In this document: piece by piece, positions 53,681 through 57,589 of the stretch | How the letters are laid out: each line of letters starts with the position of its first letter | Numbering within the stretch: position 1 is the first letter of the stretch | Assembly: GCA_005191425.1 (NCBI GenBank) | Contig: SUPR01000008.1 | Location: 1-57,589, forward strand | DNA from: Candidatus Helarchaeota ASGARD archaeon Hel_GB_B | GTDB lineage: Archaea > Asgardarchaeota > Lokiarchaeia > Helarchaeales > HEL-GB-B | Length of the DNA stretch: 57,589 nt | Direction of reading: 5' to 3' | Position numbers and translations under genes: made by a program | The notes under the pieces: model-generated | Database searches by the model: none | What the model was told of the DNA's origin: nothing | Seen by the model: only the letters and a program-made list of their open reading frames with translations

Positions 53681-55129
53681 ATGAAAAATGACAATTTAAA
53701 AAAAGTAGATAGTGATGAAATTTATGACTGTATTATTATTGGCGGTGGTGCAGCAGGTTCTGCGTGTGCTGCCTTACTGTCGAAATGGGGCTTTAAAGTT
53801 ATCTTGATTGAAAAAAGAGGGCACTTAGGCGGCAGAGCATCAACATTAAAAACTAATCTTGGATATAAGATTGATACCGGTGTTCATGGTATCCCATATT
53901 ATGATATTGGGAGTTTAAAAAAGATCGAAAAAGAACTAGAAATCCAATTCGATTTAATAGATTACAGCCCTCTTCTAGCCTTTTATGATGTAGAAGAAAA
54001 AATTTGTGTTGAAGTTAATGAATTTAATAATTCGTTTTTTAAAGAAATTAATAGAATTTGGTCTCCTAATAATGAATTTTTACACCTCTTAAATTTTTTA
54101 CATAATGCAACTGAAGATGATGCGGAAAAATTAGATAATACAACTGTTAAGGACTTTATTCAACAATTTTCTCCAACTCATCAATTCTATCAATTAATTA
54201 GAGCAATAAATGGCATGATAACTATTGAGCCTCACTTAGGTTCAGCTGGTGAATTTATTAGAAGTTTCTCAAAATTATTTTCCTCAAAAAGACCAATTAC
54301 TTATCCAAAAAATGGGGGCATCCAATCCTTATCTGAGATTTTTGGTGAAATTTGTAGAGAAAATGGTGGTGAAATTTTACTTTTAAATAAAGTTACTGAG
54401 ATTTTAATTGATAACAATAAAGTTATCGGCGTAAAATGTGAAAATAAAGTAAAAGATGATAGTCAAGAAATATTTGATATTTATTCACATTCAGTTATAG
54501 TTACTATTCCACTTCAAAATTTATTTTCTATAATTTCAAAAGGTTTTTTTTCGGAAAATTTTGTAAATAAAGTAGATTCTCTAAAAGACATGCAATCTTG
54601 TGCCCAAGGTATTGCATTTACTTTTAAGAAAGAATTATTAAATGATTTCCCATGGGACCCTAAGTGTTGGGGCGCTATTATTTTTCAACCTGGAAAGAAG
54701 CCAAGATATCTATCTGTACCGTCCGCTTTAGTTGATAATATTACACCTCCAGGAATGCATTACATGTTTTATGGGATAGTAGCAACACCCGAAGAATTGA
54801 AAGATAAAAAAGGGAGTCGGGCAAGATTAAAGGAATTGAAAAGAGAAATATATCAAATGTTTCCTAGATTAAAGGAATTGAAGCAATGGCAATTCGAAGG
54901 CTCAAGTGAGATGGTACTAGGGACTGCAAAACGAGTTGGTATGACTGGAAACTATAAACCAGGAAACAAGAATAATGAAATTGATGGACTTTTTTTTGCA
55001 GGTGATACAGTTGGCGGAAATGGTCCTGGACTAGAATGCACTTTTGATAGTGCGTTAAAATGTTCTAAATTAGTGCTGAATTGGATTAATAATAATTATA
55101 AGAAACTTAATGATAAATTAAAAAACTAA
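53681..55129 (+). CDS. phytoene-dehydrogenase-like FAD oxidoreductase
   Basis: A 482-residue flavoprotein of the CrtI/amine oxidase group. It opens with YDCIIIGGGAAGSACAALLSKWGFKVILIEKRGHLGGRASTLKTNLGYKIDTGVH, the FAD fold with the R-x-GGR follow-on motif. YPKNGGIQSLSEIFGEICRENGGEILLLNKV follows in the middle, and GLFFAGDTVGGNGPGLECTFDSALKCSKLVLNWI closes the FAD site. The family desaturates or isomerises polyprenoids, including carotenoid and retinol-type substrates. No phytoene synthase or other carotenoid gene is adjacent. AGGG eight bases upstream supports the start. Substrate unknown; an isoprenoid lipid is a reasonable guess. Confidence 0.8.
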   Translation: MKNDNLKKVDSDEIYDCIIIGGGAAGSACAALLSKWGFKVILIEKRGHLGGRASTLKTNLGYKIDTGVHGIPYYDIGSLKKIEKELEIQFDLIDYSPLLAFYDVEEKICVEVNEFNNSFFKEINRIWSPNNEFLHLLNFLHNATEDDAEKLDNTTVKDFIQQFSPTHQFYQLIRAINGMITIEPHLGSAGEFIRSFSKLFSSKRPITYPKNGGIQSLSEIFGEICRENGGEILLLNKVTEILIDNNKVIGVKCENKVKDDSQEIFDIYSHSVIVTIPLQNLFSIISKGFFSENFVNKVDSLKDMQSCAQGIAFTFKKELLNDFPWDPKCWGAIIFQPGKKPRYLSVPSALVDNITPPGMHYMFYGIVATPEELKDKKGSRARLKELKREIYQMFPRLKELKQWQFEGSSEMVLGTAKRVGMTGNYKPGNKNNEIDGLFFAGDTVGGNGPGLECTFDSALKCSKLVLNWINNNYKKLNDKLKN

Positions 55130-55172
55130 TTATTACACTTAAATGGTATTAATCAAAAAAGAGGAATAAAGT

Positions 55173-56327
55173 TTGTCATTAGATCAAATTAAAATTCCAA
55201 CAATTTATTATGGTAGAGGGTCATTAAAACAATTAAAATATTTTAAACAAAAGAGAATTTTAATAGTAACAGATAATATCATTAATAAGTTGTATGGCGA
55301 TAAAATTCAACGAATATTAAAGAATAAAGAATGTCTATTTTTTACTGAAGTCCTCCCGGATCCTCTAGATAAAATTATAATGAAGGGAGGTAATGTTGCC
55401 AAACAATTTTCTCCCGATTTAATTGTTGGAATTGGTGGTGGGTCGGTAATGGACTCTGCTAAAGGTATTTTCTTCTTATATGAGCGTCCTGATAAGTCCC
55501 TTTACGATATAAATCCTATCAATTATTTTAAATTGGGTAGAAAATCAAAATTAATTTTAATTCCTACCACAAGTGGCACTGGTGCTGAACACACTGGGGC
55601 TATAATCGTCACAAAATCTGAAGGTAACCAGAAAACTGGGTTAATTTGTTTTGAACTCGTTCCATCTGCCGTTATTCTTGACCCCAAATTACCTTTAAAC
55701 ATGCCCCCTAAATTAACTGCTTCTACTGGTATTGATGCTTTAGTTCATGCTATTGAAAGTTTTATAAACAAAATGAATAGCGATTTTACAGCCCCATTTA
55801 ATCTAAATTCTATCAAAACTCTTTTTAAATACCTCCCTATTGCGGTAAAAAATGGCAATAACGATATATTTGTTAGAGAAAAAGTCCATTACGCTGCTTC
55901 AATGGCTGGCATCGCATTAGCAAACTCAGCAGCGGGTCTCGCTCATTCTTGTGGTCATTCATTAGGTAGTGTTTTTCATACGCAGCACGGAATCGCAGTA
56001 GGTTTAATGCTCCCATATATCATCGAATTCAATAAATCTCACTGTAATAACAAATATAAAACAATCCTAGAAACATTAAATGTAAATTACGATGATCCCG
56101 CATCGAAATTGTCCAATACAATAAAAAGTCTGTTAAAGGAAATTGGTCTACCATTAACTATAAAAGAATTGGATATTTCAAAAAATGATTTTGAATCAAA
56201 TTTTGAAAAATTAACTGAATATGCTTATAATGATTTAGCAACAGGTTTAAATCCGCGATCTACAACAGAAAACGACATTAAAAAAATTTTTCATCATGCT
56301 TATAATGGACAAACAATTGATTTTTAA
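55173..56327 (+). CDS. iron-containing (group III) alcohol dehydrogenase
   Basis: A 384-residue Fe-ADH. NAD-binding GIGGGSVMDSAKG (86-98), PTTSGTGAE (131-139), and the metal ligands Asp188 and His192 in STGIDALVHAIESF, His258 in AAGLAHSCGHSLG and His272 in FHTQHGIAVGLMLP. It interconverts an alcohol and an aldehyde with NAD(P)H. The start is a TTG with GAGG nine bases upstream; an ATG is not available nearby. It follows the phytoene-dehydrogenase-like gene by 43 bases on the same strand and may be co-transcribed. The physiological alcohol is unknown. Confidence 0.92.
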   Translation: MSLDQIKIPTIYYGRGSLKQLKYFKQKRILIVTDNIINKLYGDKIQRILKNKECLFFTEVLPDPLDKIIMKGGNVAKQFSPDLIVGIGGGSVMDSAKGIFFLYERPDKSLYDINPINYFKLGRKSKLILIPTTSGTGAEHTGAIIVTKSEGNQKTGLICFELVPSAVILDPKLPLNMPPKLTASTGIDALVHAIESFINKMNSDFTAPFNLNSIKTLFKYLPIAVKNGNNDIFVREKVHYAASMAGIALANSAAGLAHSCGHSLGSVFHTQHGIAVGLMLPYIIEFNKSHCNNKYKTILETLNVNYDDPASKLSNTIKSLLKEIGLPLTIKELDISKNDFESNFEKLTEYAYNDLATGLNPRSTTENDIKKIFHHAYNGQTIDF

Positions 56328-56351
56328 TAAAGAAGTTTTCTTCTTAATATT

Positions 56352-57185
56352 TTAAATTAACGGATGGGCATAACAATATATACAAGCATGTTTGCATATT
56401 TGATCACGATAATTTCCTATGTCTCTACTTTTAGTACAATTACAATTTTCTCTTGTTGGTGATTTTGCAATGCTACATTTTTCTTTAAATAATCTTGATA
56501 ATTTATTGCCATCAATACAACTTGACGGATAAACGTTATCAATTTGGGTCAAAAATGGTTTACAGCAACTATACATTTTAATATTATGACTCTTACAATA
56601 TTTAGCTAGCGGTTTTACTGTTTCTATTTTTTCTTTAATACTTGGGTCATAAAATTTAAGTCCATATTTTTTAGCCCTTGCTACACTTTTTTTATACCAA
56701 TCTACAAAATTAAATACGCAATTATCAATGCCCAAATCACTGACTTTATCTATTATATAATAAAAGCTATCCAGATTATTAACCAACTCATTATCCTCAT
56801 ACCAGAAAACAATAGGATCAAACCTATATTCAATGTATTCCGGCCCAAATTCATCAACAAGGTTTTCTAATTGAATTAATCGTTTATCTAAATTGATTAC
56901 ATTTGGTTCCCAAATAGACTCTGAATTGATTGTAAATATAAAAAACAAATTATAATCCGAAAATTCGGCAGTTTTTTGTAAAAATTTCCCGAAATCTTTA
57001 GACCAAAAAACAATTGAATGAACATCCGACTTTTTTAGCGATACACGGGTAATTTGACTTGGATAAAATGGGTTCTTTACCATAACATATCCTTGGTTCA
57101 GTTTATCTATCATCCAATCCAGATAAAAAGCAGGTATGTCGGTTCTACGCGAAGCTGAAATAACTGTTCGCATTCTTTTTACCAT
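56352..57185 (-). CDS. DUF1848-family protein with C-terminal CX3CX2C motif
   Basis: A 277-residue protein. It begins (Met1 or Met5) with RTVISASRRTDIPAFYLDWMIDKLNQGYVMVKNPFYPSQITRVSL and DVHSIVFWSKDFGKFL, the DUF1848 signature. The middle has EYIEYRFDPIVFWYED. The C-terminus is cysteine-rich: YSCCKPF, SSCIDG, ENCNCTKSRDIGNYRDQICKHACIYCYAHPLI. The last element, C-KHA-C-IY-C, has the CX3CX2C spacing of radical-SAM clusters, placed at the end of the chain and not near the start. An Fe-S redox or radical role is inferred. It is convergent with the alcohol dehydrogenase gene. Confidence 0.82.
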   Translation of the reverse strand: MVKRMRTVISASRRTDIPAFYLDWMIDKLNQGYVMVKNPFYPSQITRVSLKKSDVHSIVFWSKDFGKFLQKTAEFSDYNLFFIFTINSESIWEPNVINLDKRLIQLENLVDEFGPEYIEYRFDPIVFWYEDNELVNNLDSFYYIIDKVSDLGIDNCVFNFVDWYKKSVARAKKYGLKFYDPSIKEKIETVKPLAKYCKSHNIKMYSCCKPFLTQIDNVYPSSCIDGNKLSRLFKEKCSIAKSPTRENCNCTKSRDIGNYRDQICKHACIYCYAHPLI

Positions 57186-57367
57186 AGACCTTACTTAAAT
57201 AACATTTAATTTAATTTATTTTTCTTTTTAAATTGATATGACGCAAATTATTGCTTTTATTTAACTTTATTTCTTTTCAGTATCTAAACAATTATATATA
57301 ATCTGACTTGTCCACATCGAAATTAACATTTGATACGGTGATTTAAAAATATTACCAGATATATTAG

Positions 57368-57589
57368 TTATAATTGGTCTAAAATTTTAATTCCTTCAAC
57401 CCCAAAATCATATGCTTGCTGAATTGCTTCTTGAAGATAAGGAATATATTTATAATACTTTTTTGTTTCTTCTACTGTGCCATATTTTAAAGAAATCCAT
57501 TTTTTATCTAACTCTGCCAGTTTCTTACGATATTGTGGACGTGATTCTTCTTGTATTTTATTAATTTCTCTAAAGATATTCTTGATTTC
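57368..57589 (-). CDS. C-terminal fragment of an unknown protein (5' end off window)
   Basis: An open minus-strand frame enters at the right edge and ends at TAA (57368-57370). It gives 73 residues from EIKNIFREINKIQEESRPQY to QAYDFGVEGIKILDQL. It is charged and helical with periodic Tyr (KKYYKYIPYLQEAIQQAY). I do not recognise it. Base composition and codon use fit the neighbouring genes, so it is probably the end of a real gene. Confidence 0.55.
   Translation of the reverse strand, partial: EIKNIFREINKIQEESRPQYRKKLAELDKKWISLKYGTVEETKKYYKYIPYLQEAIQQAYDFGVEGIKILDQL

Noticed and set aside
1..57589. tRNA or rRNA genes
   Set aside because: I looked for T-loop words such as GGTTCGAATCC and GC-rich islands and found none; a covariance-model scan would be needed to exclude a divergent tRNA.

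Overview
The window is strongly AT-rich and archaeal. The archaeal markers are a 72-residue histone, GGTGA/GAGGT-type ribosome binding sites, T-run terminators, an AbrB-PhoU fusion regulator, a CTP-dependent polyprenol kinase-like membrane protein and a gatCAB operon. The low GC, the eIF2B-like protein, the many AT-only promoters and the mixture of anaerobic enzymes suggest an Asgard archaeon of the Lokiarchaeia type. That placement is an inference: no rRNA or marker phylogeny is available here.

Layout. 1-946 holds the 5' part of a BcrC/HgdB-like subunit gene (minus strand, running off the left edge). 947-1937 is a long AT-rich gap leading to the histone gene, whose promoter carries a perfect palindrome. 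2216-10901 contains a six-hairpin glycosidase, an eIF2B-like protein, malic enzyme, an acyl-CoA synthetase and NadB. 11019-14859 is a minus-strand block: an ArfB/creatininase-like hydrolase, a polyprenol kinase-like membrane protein, a COG2509-type flavoprotein and PurE. 15028-18447 is accessory: two secreted paralogues, an 81-residue orphan and a PD-(D/E)XK-type nuclease ending in a 27-bp minisatellite. 18666-25577 has a DegT aminotransferase, gatCAB, a half-IscU fused to a redox-dead thioredoxin reductase domain, and a lysine-tailed orphan.

25837-38474 is the metabolic core. It holds a BcrB-like subunit, a DMT permease, and a four-gene operon of two small (SCP2-like) proteins with a GlcD-like flavoprotein and a GlcF-like Fe-S protein. 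These are followed by a BcrC-like/BcrB-like pair (the second gene interrupted by an in-frame TAA), a DEAD-box helicase, a TPR protein and a tandem pair of BcrD/BcrA-type activator ATPases. This looks like machinery for oxidising 2-hydroxy acids and for ATP-driven low-potential reduction or dehydration of acyl- or aroyl-CoA thioesters. 38802-44556 adds a GH94-like phosphorylase, two URO-D-family methyltransferases and a corrinoid protein, a set of the kind used for anaerobic methyl transfer such as O-demethylation. Demethylation followed by CoA-ester reduction of aromatics is an attractive but unproven reading.

44826-53395 contains a zinc-ribbon orphan, an intergenic array of tandem repeats, and an ABC importer operon: a 39-residue membrane peptide, binding protein, fused double permease and two ATPases. 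The operon is flanked by two different PhoU-type proteins. The right end has a phytoene-dehydrogenase-like flavoprotein, an iron alcohol dehydrogenase, a DUF1848 protein and a partial unknown gene. I saw no tRNA, rRNA, CRISPR array, transposase or provirus genes.
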